Below, piece after piece: positions 20,533 to 30,375 of a DNA stretch of 64,000 nt; the first letter of the stretch is position 1; each line of letters begins with the position of its first letter. The translations under genes were made by a program, and so were the position numbers. The notes under the pieces are model-generated. The model was not told the DNA's origin. It searched no databases and saw nothing but the letters and a program-made list of their open reading frames with translations. The stretch is from Streptomyces viridochromogenes (lineage in GTDB: Bacteria > Actinomycetota > Actinomycetes > Streptomycetales > Streptomycetaceae): positions 422,384 through 486,383 of the forward strand of contig NZ_LGUR01000117.1 of assembly GCF_001270495.1 (NCBI RefSeq), read 5' to 3'.

Positions 20533-21201
20533 GTGCGTTCTCTGCCCTTGCCGCTTGCCCTCACCGCGCGTCTGTCGCCCGTCGTCGTGCTCGCCGCGGC
20601 GGGCTGGGCGCTGTCGTCCGGACCGCTCGCCGCGACGGCGGCGACCGAAGACCAGGCGACGCAGAAGAGCGGCGAGGAGTCGCCGACGGCCCCCGCCACG
20701 GCTGCCGCGTCGAAGACGTACGCCTCCGCTCCCTCACCGTGCGACAGCCTGGGCTCGAAGACGATAAAGGCGCTCGTCCCGGAGGCGAAGACGGCCGGCA
20801 AGGAGATCCCGTCAACCGACTCGAAGCTGCGCCGCACCTGCTCGTGGAACGCGCTCAAGGGGTTCGAGTACCGGTGGCTGGACGTGTCCTTCGAGATCAC
20901 GGAGTCGGACGAGGCGGCCCAGAAGTCCTACAAGGACCGCGTCGCGGACCGGAGCGGCGGCGGTGACGTCCCCGGCATCGGCGACTCGGGGTACTCGGTC
21001 GTGAACCTCACCACCGAGGACAAGCAGCAGACCCGCGAGGGCGTGGTGCTGGTCCGCGTGTCCAACGCCCTGGTCTCCGTCACGTACAGCGGCAGTGACT
21101 TCGAGTCGAAGAAGGCGCCCGGCACCGACGAGATCAACAAGGGCGCGATCAAGGCGGCCAGGGAGGCGGTCGCCGCCTTGGAGGAGGGCCGGGAGGGCTG
21201 A
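20533..21201 (+). CDS. secreted protein, DUF3558-like
   Basis: A 222-residue exported protein starting at GTG with GAGAAG about seven bases upstream. The signal peptide runs to about residue 36 (PLAATAA). The mature part begins with a low-complexity Thr/Ala/Ser linker, then PSPCDSLGSKTIKALVPEAK and RRTCSWNAL, two cysteines and a Trp in the spacing seen in DUF3558 proteins of actinobacteria. There is no lipobox, so it is soluble or wall-associated rather than a lipoprotein. Function unknown. The downstream convergent gene ends 27 bases away. Confidence 0.75.
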   Translation: MRSLPLPLALTARLSPVVVLAAAGWALSSGPLAATAATEDQATQKSGEESPTAPATAAASKTYASAPSPCDSLGSKTIKALVPEAKTAGKEIPSTDSKLRRTCSWNALKGFEYRWLDVSFEITESDEAAQKSYKDRVADRSGGGDVPGIGDSGYSVVNLTTEDKQQTREGVVLVRVSNALVSVTYSGSDFESKKAPGTDEINKGAIKAAREAVAALEEGREG

Positions 21202-21228
21202 CCGTCCTCCAAGGCGGGCCGGCCCGGT

Positions 21229-22788
<1,560 letters not shown>

Positions 22789-22954
22789 GAGCAGGCCAAT
22801 CGACGTGCGGGACGGGAGGGACAGGCCGTGCGGGGGCCTTGGGCCCCTCCCCGGGGCGGAGGCGGGGAGGCCGGGGACCGCGGGGAGGGAGACAAGGTGT
22901 GGGGGGTCGGGTGGAGCGGTGTTGCTGTTCGGTGCGTCAACCAGCCGACGGATG

Positions 22955-23980
22955 TCAGGAGTTGTTGACCGCGGGAATGACCGACGAGCCGTACACGTCG
23001 ATCACGGCTTCCTGCGCGTCGTGCATGTCGTAGACGGCGAACTGGTCGACGCCGAGCTCACGCAGCGCTTTCAGCTTCTCGATGTGCTTCTCGACCGGCC
23101 CGATCACACAGAACCGGTCGACGATCTCGTCGGGCACGAACTGCGTGTCCGGATTGTCGGCGCGCCCGTGGTGGGAGTAGTCGTACCCCTCACGCGCCTT
23201 GATGTACTCGGTGAGTTCGTCGGGTACGGCGGCGGAGTGCTGCCCGTACTTGGCGACCAGGTCGGCCACGTGGTTGCCGACCATCCCGCCGAACCAGCGG
23301 CACTGCTCCCGGGCGTGGGCCAGGGCCTCGGGCGAGTCGTCCGCGGTGACGTACGCGGGAGCGGCCACGCAGATCTTCACGTCCGCCGGGTCGCGCCCGG
23401 CGGCGACGGCCGCGTCCTTCACGGCCTTGACCATGTACTCGGTCAGATAGAGGTCGGCGAGCTGGAGGATGAACCCGTCGGCCTCCTCGCCGGTCATCTT
23501 CAAGGCCTTCGGACCGTACGCCGCCATCCATACGGGCAGTTCGGCGCCGGGCTTGATCCAGGGGAACCTCACGACGGTGCCGCCGCCGAGGTCTGCCTCC
23601 CGGCCGCTGCCGAGCGCCCGGATGACCTTCATGGCCTCGCTTATGCGGGCCAGGGTGTTGGGCTTGCGGCCGGCGACGCGCATGGCCGAGTCACCGCGGC
23701 CGATGCCGCAGACCGTGCGGTTGCCGAACATGTCGTTGAGGGTGGCGAAGGTGGAGGCGGTGACCTCCCAGGTGCGGGTGCCCGGGTTGGTCACCATCGG
23801 GCCGACCTTCAGCTTCTGCGTGTTGGCCAGGATCTGGCTGTAGATGACGAACGGCTCCTGCCACAGCACGGCCGAGTCGAAGGTCCAGCCGTAACCGAAC
23901 CCGCTGCGCTCGGCACGTTTCATCAGGCTGACGACCCGCGAGGCCGGCGGGTCGGTCTGCAGGACGAGTCCGAAGTCCAT
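22955..23980 (-). CDS. LLM-class F420/flavin-dependent oxidoreductase
   Basis: A 341-residue luciferase-like TIM-barrel oxidoreductase of the kind found beside hydantoinases (TIGR03842 type). The start MDFGLVLQTDPPASRVV matches the family; an open frame continues upstream but would run through the dihydropyrimidinase gene. Barrel motifs are RSGFGYGWTFDSAVLWQEPF, GPMVTNPGTRTWEVTA and GIGRGDSAMRVAG. It lies eleven bases after the dihydropyrimidinase stop. A plausible role is redox conversion of the pyrimidine or hydantoin ring, for example as the reductase feeding dihydropyrimidinase, but this is inferred from context. Confidence 0.9.
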   Translation of the reverse strand: MDFGLVLQTDPPASRVVSLMKRAERSGFGYGWTFDSAVLWQEPFVIYSQILANTQKLKVGPMVTNPGTRTWEVTASTFATLNDMFGNRTVCGIGRGDSAMRVAGRKPNTLARISEAMKVIRALGSGREADLGGGTVVRFPWIKPGAELPVWMAAYGPKALKMTGEEADGFILQLADLYLTEYMVKAVKDAAVAAGRDPADVKICVAAPAYVTADDSPEALAHAREQCRWFGGMVGNHVADLVAKYGQHSAAVPDELTEYIKAREGYDYSHHGRADNPDTQFVPDEIVDRFCVIGPVEKHIEKLKALRELGVDQFAVYDMHDAQEAVIDVYGSSVIPAVNNS

Positions 23981-23991
23981 GAGCTCCGCTC

Positions 23992-25395
23992 CTAGTTGAG
24001 GTATTGACAGGTGGAGCGGGGGGTGTAGACGCCCTGCCCGGCGCGGCCGGTGTACTCCCGCTCGGTGATGACGGGTTCGCCGCGCGAGAGGACCGTCTCG
24101 ACCCGGCCGGTGGTCTGCTTGCCCTCGTACGCCGAGTAGTCGACGTTCATGTGGTGCGTCACGGCGGACATGACCTGCTCGGCCTGCGGGTCGTAGATCA
24201 CGACGTCGGCGTCCGCGCCCGGCGCGATGGTGCCCTTCTTCGGGTACATCCCGAACATCCGGGCCGGGGTCGCGCAGGCGATCTCGATCCAGCGGCGGCG
24301 CGAGATATGACCGTCGAGTACGGCCTGGTGGAGCAGGTCCATCCGGTTCTCCACGCCGGGAAGGCCGTTGGGGATCTTCGAGAAGTCCCCGCGCCCCAGC
24401 TCCTTCTGGCCCACGAAGCAGAAGGGGCAGTGGTCGGTGGAGACGACCTGGAGGTCGTTCGTCCGGAGCCCCTTCCACAGCTGGGCCTGGTGCTCCTTGG
24501 GCCGCAGGGGCGTCGAGCACACGTACTTCGCGCCCTCGAAGTCCGGCTCGGCGAGGTTGTCGGTGGACAGGAACAGATACTGCGGGCAGGTCTCGCCGAA
24601 GACGTTCAGCCCCTCGTCACGCGCGCGTGCCAGCTCGGCGACCGCCTCCGTCGCCGAGACGTGCACGACGTACAGCGGGGCGCCCGCGACCTGGGCCAGT
24701 TTGATGGCCCGGTGGGTGGCCTCGGCCTCCAGCAGCGCCTTGCGCACCTCACCGTGAAAGCGGGGGTCGGTCTCGCCCCTCGCCAGCGCCTGCTCGACCA
24801 GCACGTCGATCGCGATGCCGTTCTCGGCGTGCATCATGATCAGGCCGCCGTTCTCGGCGGAGCGCTGCATGGCGCGCAGGATCTGGCCGTCGTCGGAGTA
24901 GAAGACGCCGGGGTAGGCCATGAACTGCTTGAAGGAGGTCACGCCCTCCTCCACCAGCAGGTCCATCTCCTTGAGCGTCTCCTGGTTCACATCGGAGACG
25001 ATCATGTGGAAGCCGTAGTCGATCGCGCAGTTGCCCTCGGCCTTGGCGTGCCAGGCGTCGAGGCCCTCGCGCAGCGAATGGCCCTGGCTCTGCACCGCGA
25101 AGTCGATGATCGTGGTCGTACCGCCCCAGGCGGCCGCCCGGGTGCCGGTCTCGAAGGTGTCGGAGGCGAAGGTGCCGCCGAACGGCAGCTCCATATGGGT
25201 GTGGGCGTCGACGCCGCCCGGGATCACGTACTTCCCGGTGGCGTCGATGGTCCGCTCGGCCGTCCATGCCTCGGCGACCGGGGTGCCGCTCGCGGCGAGG
25301 GCGGCGATACGGCCGTCCTCGATCAGGACGTCGGCGTGCATCTCGTCGGACGCGGTGATGACGAGACCGCCGCGGATGACGGTACGGCTGGTCAT
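23992..25395 (-). CDS. hydA: dihydropyrimidinase/D-hydantoinase
   Basis: A 467-residue cyclic amidohydrolase that opens dihydropyrimidine or hydantoin rings to N-carbamoyl amino acids. The binuclear metal site is complete: DAHTHMELPFGGT (HxH), EGVTSFKQFMAYPG with the carbamylated Lys, MMHAENG and VVHVSATEA histidines, and the Asp of VSTDHCPFCF. The N-terminal MTSRTVIRGGLVIT and C-terminal beta-sandwich segments are intact. It sits between the nitrilase (44 bases upstream) and the LLM oxidoreductase (11 bases downstream) and supplies the substrate for the nitrilase-type carbamoyl-amidase. Confidence 0.95.
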   Translation of the reverse strand: MTSRTVIRGGLVITASDEMHADVLIEDGRIAALAASGTPVAEAWTAERTIDATGKYVIPGGVDAHTHMELPFGGTFASDTFETGTRAAAWGGTTTIIDFAVQSQGHSLREGLDAWHAKAEGNCAIDYGFHMIVSDVNQETLKEMDLLVEEGVTSFKQFMAYPGVFYSDDGQILRAMQRSAENGGLIMMHAENGIAIDVLVEQALARGETDPRFHGEVRKALLEAEATHRAIKLAQVAGAPLYVVHVSATEAVAELARARDEGLNVFGETCPQYLFLSTDNLAEPDFEGAKYVCSTPLRPKEHQAQLWKGLRTNDLQVVSTDHCPFCFVGQKELGRGDFSKIPNGLPGVENRMDLLHQAVLDGHISRRRWIEIACATPARMFGMYPKKGTIAPGADADVVIYDPQAEQVMSAVTHHMNVDYSAYEGKQTTGRVETVLSRGEPVITEREYTGRAGQGVYTPRSTCQYLN

Positions 25396-25438
25396 GGTCC
25401 CTCTCCTCGCAGAGTGACTCGCAGGGTGAACGGTGCGG

Positions 25439-26281
25439 TCAGGGCGCGGTGAGCGGCGTGTACGCCCCCGGCGCCCGGTCGCGGTAGAACTGCCAGCGGT
25501 CGCGGACCTCGCGGAGTTTGGCCAGGTCCAGGTCGCGGACGACGAGTTCGGTCTCCTTGTCGCTCGCCACCTCCCCGACGAACTGGGCCTCCGGGTCCAC
25601 GAAGTAGGTGGTGCCGTAGAAGTCGTTGTCGCCGAGGTCCTCCACGCCGACCCGGTTGATCGCGCCCACGAAGTACTCGTTGGCGACGGCCGCGGCCGGC
25701 TGCTCCAGCTGCCACAGGTAGCGGGAGAGTCCGCGGGAGGTGGCCGAGGGGTTGAACACGATCTCGGCGCCGCTCAGGCCCAGGGCGCGCCACCCCTCCG
25801 GGAAGTGGCGGTCGTAGCAGATGTACACGCCGATCTTCCCGACGGCCGTCTCGAAGACGGGCCAGCCGCTGTTCCCCGGACGGAAGTAGAACTTCTCCCA
25901 GAATCCCTGGACCTGGGGGATGTGGGTCTTGCGGTACTTGCCGAGGTAGGAGCCGTCGGCGTCGATCACGGCGGCGGTGTTGTACAGGACGCCGGGCTGC
26001 TCCTCCTCGTACATCGGCAGGACCAGGACGATGCCCAGCTCCTTGGCCAGTGCCTGGAAGCGCCGGACGGTCGGGCCCTCGGGGATCTGTTCGGCGTACT
26101 CGTAGAACGCCTTGTCCTGCACCTGGCAGAAATACGGTCCGTAGAACAGCTCCTGGAAGCACAGCACTTGAGCACCCTGGGCGGCCGCGTCGCGCGCCGC
26201 CTGCTCGTGTACCTGGATCATCGATTCCTTGTCGCCGGTCCAGGCGGTCTGGAAGAGGGCGGCACGAATCACTCGGCTCAT
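25439..26281 (-). CDS. nitrilase-superfamily beta-ureidopropionase-like hydrolase (copy 1)
   Basis: A 280-residue carbon-nitrogen hydrolase. The Glu-Lys-Cys triad is visible as Glu44 (LCFQELFYG), Lys118 (GKYRKTHIPQ) and Cys155 (VYICYDRHFPEGW). The family normally cleaves N-carbamoyl-beta-alanine to beta-alanine, CO2 and ammonia, the step after dihydropyrimidinase, which is the next gene. It is first in the second transcription unit, with paired 11-bp direct repeats about 63-105 bases upstream. A close paralogue of the same length lies at 29340-30182. Confidence 0.94.
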   Translation of the reverse strand: MSRVIRAALFQTAWTGDKESMIQVHEQAARDAAAQGAQVLCFQELFYGPYFCQVQDKAFYEYAEQIPEGPTVRRFQALAKELGIVLVLPMYEEEQPGVLYNTAAVIDADGSYLGKYRKTHIPQVQGFWEKFYFRPGNSGWPVFETAVGKIGVYICYDRHFPEGWRALGLSGAEIVFNPSATSRGLSRYLWQLEQPAAAVANEYFVGAINRVGVEDLGDNDFYGTTYFVDPEAQFVGEVASDKETELVVRDLDLAKLREVRDRWQFYRDRAPGAYTPLTAP

Positions 26282-26343
26282 CGGGACCTCCGGTCGCTCG
26301 GTGTGCGAGAAGGCTAGGAAGTCCGGACGATCGGTTTGAGTTG

Positions 26344-26386
26344 CACGGTGTCACGTCTGCGGGCATGCGGCGTGCCACGGTGTCAC
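26344..26386. promoter_or_regulatory. paired CACGGTGTCAC direct repeats, candidate operator
   Basis: CACGGTGTCAC occurs at 26344-26354 and again at 26376-26386, exactly 32 bases apart, close to three helical turns. Each contains a GGTGTCAC half-palindrome. They lie between the PucR-type regulator stop and the nitrilase start, so they could be the binding site by which that regulator or another factor controls the catabolic operon. Confidence 0.45.
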
Positions 26387-26436
26387 CCTGTCGTGATCCC
26401 ATGTTTCACCGCCGTTTTCCCAGGTCGTCGCAGGTT

Positions 26437-28020
26437 TCAGCCCTGTTGCGCGTCGTGCGCGAGGAGTGCGATGTGCACCGATGCGGCCTGCTCGAAGTCG
26501 TCGAGGTCGACACCGAGCCGTCCCTGTATCGCCTCCAGGCGGCGGTAGAGCGCGGGCCGGGAGACGTGGTGGAGCTGGGCGGTGCGGGACTTGTTGCGGC
26601 CGGAGGCGAGATAGGTCCGCAACACGGCGAGCAGGTCCTCGTCCGCTCCGGAGAGCAGCCCGTCCAGCTCGCGCTCCGCGAAGGACTGCACCTGCGGGTC
26701 GTCCCGCAACAGGCGGATCAGGCCGCGCAGATGGACGTCCTTGAGGCGGACGACTGCCGGGAGGTCGAGGGCGGCCGAGGAGTCGGCGACGGCGTCGGCG
26801 ACATGCTGGGCCTCGCGCAGTCCGGCGGGGACCTCGTCCCAGGCGGTACGCGCGTCGGCGGCGGCCACGACGGTCCGGGGCGCCCCCGACTCCGAGCGCA
26901 CCCGGGCGGCGAGGTTGGCGGTGAGCACGGCGGCGTCCTGGTCCCGGGCGAGGCTGAGCAGCACGGCGGTGGCTCCGTCGGCGAGCTCGGCGACGATCCC
27001 GGACAGCCCCAGCAGCCGCAGTACACGCTCCAGTTGGCCCGGTTCGCCGTCCCGCACGACCAGCGGCACGAAGGCACGCCGGTTGACCGGCAGCCCCGCG
27101 GCACGGGCACGTGGCAGCAGCTGCCTCGCCGGTACGACGCCGCTGACGAGGTCGGTCAGCAGGCTCTGCGCGGACTGCTCCTCCCAGGTGTGCGCGGAGC
27201 TGCCGCCGAGCATGCGGTGCAGCACGAGCGCCTCGGCGGCGCGGTCGGCGAGCAGCCGCCCGGTGGCGGTGTCGCCCCGGTATCCGCACAGCATGATCTG
27301 ACCCCACCGCTCCCCGCGTCCGCCGAGTTCGGCGCGGATCCAGCCGTCGCCCGCGCTGCCGCCGGCCTGGCGGGCGATGCGCTCCCAGTCACGCAGCACG
27401 TCGTCCACGGCCGACCGCTCCCCCGCCGTGGCGAGGACACGGTGGGCAAGATTGGTGACGACCACGGGGCAGGCGCTGTGCGAGGCGACCTCGTCGAGGA
27501 GCCGTTGCAGCGGGGCGCCCGCGGTGATGAGGCCGGTGAGCGCGGTCCGTACCGCCTCCGAGAGGCTGACCGCGGCGAACTTCCTCCGCACCAGCCGGCA
27601 CTGGACCTCCTCGGTCAGCTCGGCGAAGGGGAAGGGCCGGTGCAGGACGACCATGGGCAGCCCGCACCGCTCGGCCACCCGGCGCATCACGTCCGGCGGC
27701 GCGGGGAACGCCCGGCCGAGGCCCAGGACGACGGCCGCGGCCTCCGCCCGGTGCAGGGACCGGATGTACTCGGCCTGCTTGTCCTCGTCCCCGGCCAGCA
27801 GCACGCCGGTGGTGAGCACCATCTCGCCGCCGCTGAGCATCACCCCGACGTCCGGGGCCTCGGCGACATGCACCCAGCGCACCGGCCGGTCGAGCTGGCC
27901 GGCGCCGGCCACCACCTCGGGCTCCCCGGCGAGCACCCGCTCCAGGGTGAGGACCTGCCGGACCGACAGAGCGGGTTCCGAGAGTTCCGAAGGCTCCAAC
28001 GGCTCAGAGGTGGTGGCCAT
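26437..28020 (-). CDS. PucR-family transcriptional regulator
   Basis: A 527-residue regulator. The N-terminal PucR ligand domain has LTLERVLAGEPEVVAGAGQL then RPVRWVHVAEAPDVGVMLSG, followed by a GGDEF-like middle region, and the C-terminus ends in the PucR HTH: LAVLRTYLASGRNKSRTAQL and HVSRPALYRRLEAIQGRLGV. PucR proteins control purine or pyrimidine catabolism in response to pathway metabolites. The gene lies between the two catabolic units (aminotransferase 40 bases upstream, nitrilase copy 1 about 155 bases downstream), all on the same strand, which supports it being their local regulator. Confidence 0.93.
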   Translation of the reverse strand: MATTSEPLEPSELSEPALSVRQVLTLERVLAGEPEVVAGAGQLDRPVRWVHVAEAPDVGVMLSGGEMVLTTGVLLAGDEDKQAEYIRSLHRAEAAAVVLGLGRAFPAPPDVMRRVAERCGLPMVVLHRPFPFAELTEEVQCRLVRRKFAAVSLSEAVRTALTGLITAGAPLQRLLDEVASHSACPVVVTNLAHRVLATAGERSAVDDVLRDWERIARQAGGSAGDGWIRAELGGRGERWGQIMLCGYRGDTATGRLLADRAAEALVLHRMLGGSSAHTWEEQSAQSLLTDLVSGVVPARQLLPRARAAGLPVNRRAFVPLVVRDGEPGQLERVLRLLGLSGIVAELADGATAVLLSLARDQDAAVLTANLAARVRSESGAPRTVVAAADARTAWDEVPAGLREAQHVADAVADSSAALDLPAVVRLKDVHLRGLIRLLRDDPQVQSFAERELDGLLSGADEDLLAVLRTYLASGRNKSRTAQLHHVSRPALYRRLEAIQGRLGVDLDDFEQAASVHIALLAHDAQQG

Positions 28021-28059
28021 GGCGATGTTTCCCTAACTCGGGTGCTCGGGTGGGTCCTG

Positions 28060-29343
28060 CTAGATGCTCCTCAGAGCGTTCTCGAGGATCGCGGCGCCCT
28101 CTTCGGCCTCCGCGACGGTGAGGGACAGGGGCGGGGCGACGCGCAGGGAGGTGGTGTTGTGCCCGCCGCCCTTGCCGATGAGGAGGCCGCCCTCGCGGGC
28201 CGCTTCCAGTACGGCCGACGCGGCGGCCGGGTCGGCCTCGTCCGTGCCGGGCCGGGTGATCTCGATGCCCAGCATCAGGCCCCTGCCGCGCACCTCCCGT
28301 ACGTGCGGCACATGCGTCGCGACGGCCCGCAGCCGTTCCACGAGCAGCCCGCCGACCCGCCGGGCGTTGCCCTGGAGGTCGTGTTCCAGCAGGTACGACA
28401 GGTTGGCGAGGCCGGCCGCCATGGTGATCTGCGTGCCGCCGAAGGTGGAGATGCTGTTGGAGTCCAGGCAGTTCATGATGTCGGCGCGGGCGACGACACC
28501 GCCGATGGACATGCCGTTGCCGATGCCCTTGGCGAAGGTCAGGATGTCCGGCGGACCGGACTGACCGTGCGCCTGCCAGCCCCAGAAGTGGTCGCCGGTA
28601 CGGCCCCAGCCGGTCTGCACCTCGTCGGCGATCCACAGGATCCCGTGCTCGGCGAGCACCTCGCGGAAGGCGGCGTACAGACCGTCCGGCCCGGATGTGA
28701 AGCCGCCCACGCCCTGGATGGGCTCGGCGATCAGCGCGGCCGGCGGGCGGGTGTGGCCGAGGATGTCCTTGAGGTCGTCGACGCAGGCCGCGATGAAGTC
28801 GTCGTCACTCAGCTGCGCGTACGGCCCACGCGTGCGCACCCCGCCATGGACGTACAGCGTCTGCAACGGCGACAGCGAGGTCGGGGACCAGCCGCGGTTG
28901 CCGGTGATACCGACCGCGCTGAAGGAGCGGCCGTGGTAGCTGTTGCGCATCGCGAGGATCGTGTTGCTCCGCCGGTAGGCCGTCGCGAGGAGCAGCGCGG
29001 TGTCGTTGGCCTCGGTGCCGGAGGTGGTGAAGAAGACGCGGGCGTCCGGGATGCCGCTCAACTGGGCGATGCGTTCGGCGAGTTCGACCATCGGCCGGTT
29101 GAGGTACAGGGTCGAGGAGTGGATGATCCGCCCGGCCTGCTCGCTGACCGCCTTCGTCACCTCGGGCAGGGCGTGCGCGGTCATCGTCGTCAGGATGCCG
29201 CCGAAGAAGTCGAGGTAGCGGTTGCCCTCGGCGTCCCACACATGGCGGCCCTCGCCGTGGGTGATCTCCAGCGGCTCCTCGTAGTAGAGGGCGAGCCAGT
29301 CGGGCAGGACGGCTCGGTGGCGTCCCAGCAGGTCCTTGGTCAC
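28060..29343 (-). CDS. PLP-dependent omega-amino acid aminotransferase
   Basis: A 427-residue class III aminotransferase. The GTG at 29343 overlaps the nitrilase stop (GTGA) and matches the family start VTKDLLGRHRAVLPDW, so longer in-frame extensions are rejected. PLP motifs are SGTEANDTALLLA, NSYHGRSF, ADEVQTGWGRTGDHFW and TFAKGIGNG, whose Lys should bind PLP. In this context the likely reaction is beta-alanine (from the nitrilase) plus pyruvate or glyoxylate giving malonate semialdehyde, in the manner of AGXT2-like or beta-alanine-pyruvate transaminases. Confidence 0.92.
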   Translation of the reverse strand: MTKDLLGRHRAVLPDWLALYYEEPLEITHGEGRHVWDAEGNRYLDFFGGILTTMTAHALPEVTKAVSEQAGRIIHSSTLYLNRPMVELAERIAQLSGIPDARVFFTTSGTEANDTALLLATAYRRSNTILAMRNSYHGRSFSAVGITGNRGWSPTSLSPLQTLYVHGGVRTRGPYAQLSDDDFIAACVDDLKDILGHTRPPAALIAEPIQGVGGFTSGPDGLYAAFREVLAEHGILWIADEVQTGWGRTGDHFWGWQAHGQSGPPDILTFAKGIGNGMSIGGVVARADIMNCLDSNSISTFGGTQITMAAGLANLSYLLEHDLQGNARRVGGLLVERLRAVATHVPHVREVRGRGLMLGIEITRPGTDEADPAAASAVLEAAREGGLLIGKGGGHNTTSLRVAPPLSLTVAEAEEGAAILENALRSI

Positions 29344-30182
29344 GGCTGCACCAGCCCTTCGTAGGCGTCGGGGCGGCGGTCGCGGTAGAAGGCCCACTGT
29401 TGCCGCACTTCTTCGATGAGGTCGAAGTCGAGGTCGCGGACGATGAGTTCCTCCTCCTTGTCACTGGCGGTCTCCCCCACGAACTGGCCGCGCGGGTCCA
29501 CGAAGTACGACGTCCCGTAGAAGTCGTTGTCGCCGTACTCCTCGACGCCGACCCGGTTGATCGCGGCGACGAAGTACTCGTTGGCGACGGCGGCGGCCGG
29601 CTGCTCCAGGCGCCAGAGGTAGGAGGAGAGGCCACGGTGGGTGGCGGAGGGGTTGTAGACCAACTGGGCGCCGTTGAGCCCGAGTTGCCGCCAGCCTTCC
29701 GGGAAGTGACGGTCGTAGCAGATGTAGACGCCCACCTTGCCCACCGCCGTGTCGAAGACGGGCCAGCCGACGTTGCCGGGCTTGAAGTAGTACTTCTCCC
29801 AGAAGCCCTTGACCTGCGGGATGTGGTGCTTGCGGTACTTGCCGAGGTAGGTGCCGTCGGCGTCGATCACGGCGGCGGTGTTGTAGTAGAAGCCGGACTG
29901 CTCGACCTCGAAGACGGGGACGACGACCACCATGCCCGTCTCACGGGCGAGCTCCTGCATACGACGCACGGTCGGCCCGTCGGGTACCGGCTCGGCCCAG
30001 CGGTAGTGCTCCGGTTCCTGGACCTGACAGAAGTAGGGAGCGTTGAAGACTTCCTGGAACCCGATGATCCCGGCACCCTGCCGGGCGGCCTCGCGGGCGT
30101 GCTCCTCGTGTTTCGCCACCATGGACTCGGTGTCGCCGGTCCAGGTGGCCTGGACCAGAGCGGCACGTACGACGTTGGCCAT
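29340..30182 (-). CDS. nitrilase-superfamily beta-ureidopropionase-like hydrolase (copy 2)
   Basis: A second 280-residue carbon-nitrogen hydrolase, co-linear with copy 1 over its full length and clearly paralogous. The same triad is present in GFQEVFNAPYF, GKYRKHHIPQ and VYICYDRHFPEGW. Differences cluster around the substrate pocket, for example the VFNAPYF loop in place of LFYGPYF and the FEVEQSGFYYN loop. It is the first gene of the upstream unit and overlaps the aminotransferase start. The two copies may act on different N-carbamoyl amino acids. Confidence 0.93.
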   Translation of the reverse strand: MANVVRAALVQATWTGDTESMVAKHEEHAREAARQGAGIIGFQEVFNAPYFCQVQEPEHYRWAEPVPDGPTVRRMQELARETGMVVVVPVFEVEQSGFYYNTAAVIDADGTYLGKYRKHHIPQVKGFWEKYYFKPGNVGWPVFDTAVGKVGVYICYDRHFPEGWRQLGLNGAQLVYNPSATHRGLSSYLWRLEQPAAAVANEYFVAAINRVGVEEYGDNDFYGTSYFVDPRGQFVGETASDKEEELIVRDLDFDLIEEVRQQWAFYRDRRPDAYEGLVQP

Positions 30183-30207
30183 GAGCTGCTCCTTCGACGG
30201 GACGTCA

Positions 30208-30244
30208 GAGCCTCTACGCCCGTAGAGGGGGGCCGTAGAGGCTC
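30208..30244. promoter_or_regulatory. interlocking CCTCTACG/CGTAGAGG inverted repeats
   Basis: GAGCCTCTACG (30208-30218) pairs with CGTAGAGGCTC (30234-30244), and an extra CGTAGAGG (30221-30228) pairs with the first arm at a 2-base spacing. Three copies of one 8-mer thus lie 26-62 bases upstream of the nitrilase copy 2 start. This looks like an operator for the leftward operon; a hairpin is an alternative reading. Confidence 0.5.
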
Positions 30245-30375
30245 GAAAGTAAGCCCCTGGAACAGCCTTGCCAAGACCATCGTCGTTAACCCGCGGAGTC
30301 GATCACGTTTCACACTCCTGAGGGTGACGGATGGGGCCGGTGAGAGGGGGTGCCACACCCCGCGCTCCCGGCCTC

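Noticed and set aside
26050..29364. 1104-codon plus-strand open frame across the PucR and aminotransferase genes
   Set aside because: It runs antisense to three genes with clear catalytic or DNA-binding motifs; it has no domain and no ribosome site.
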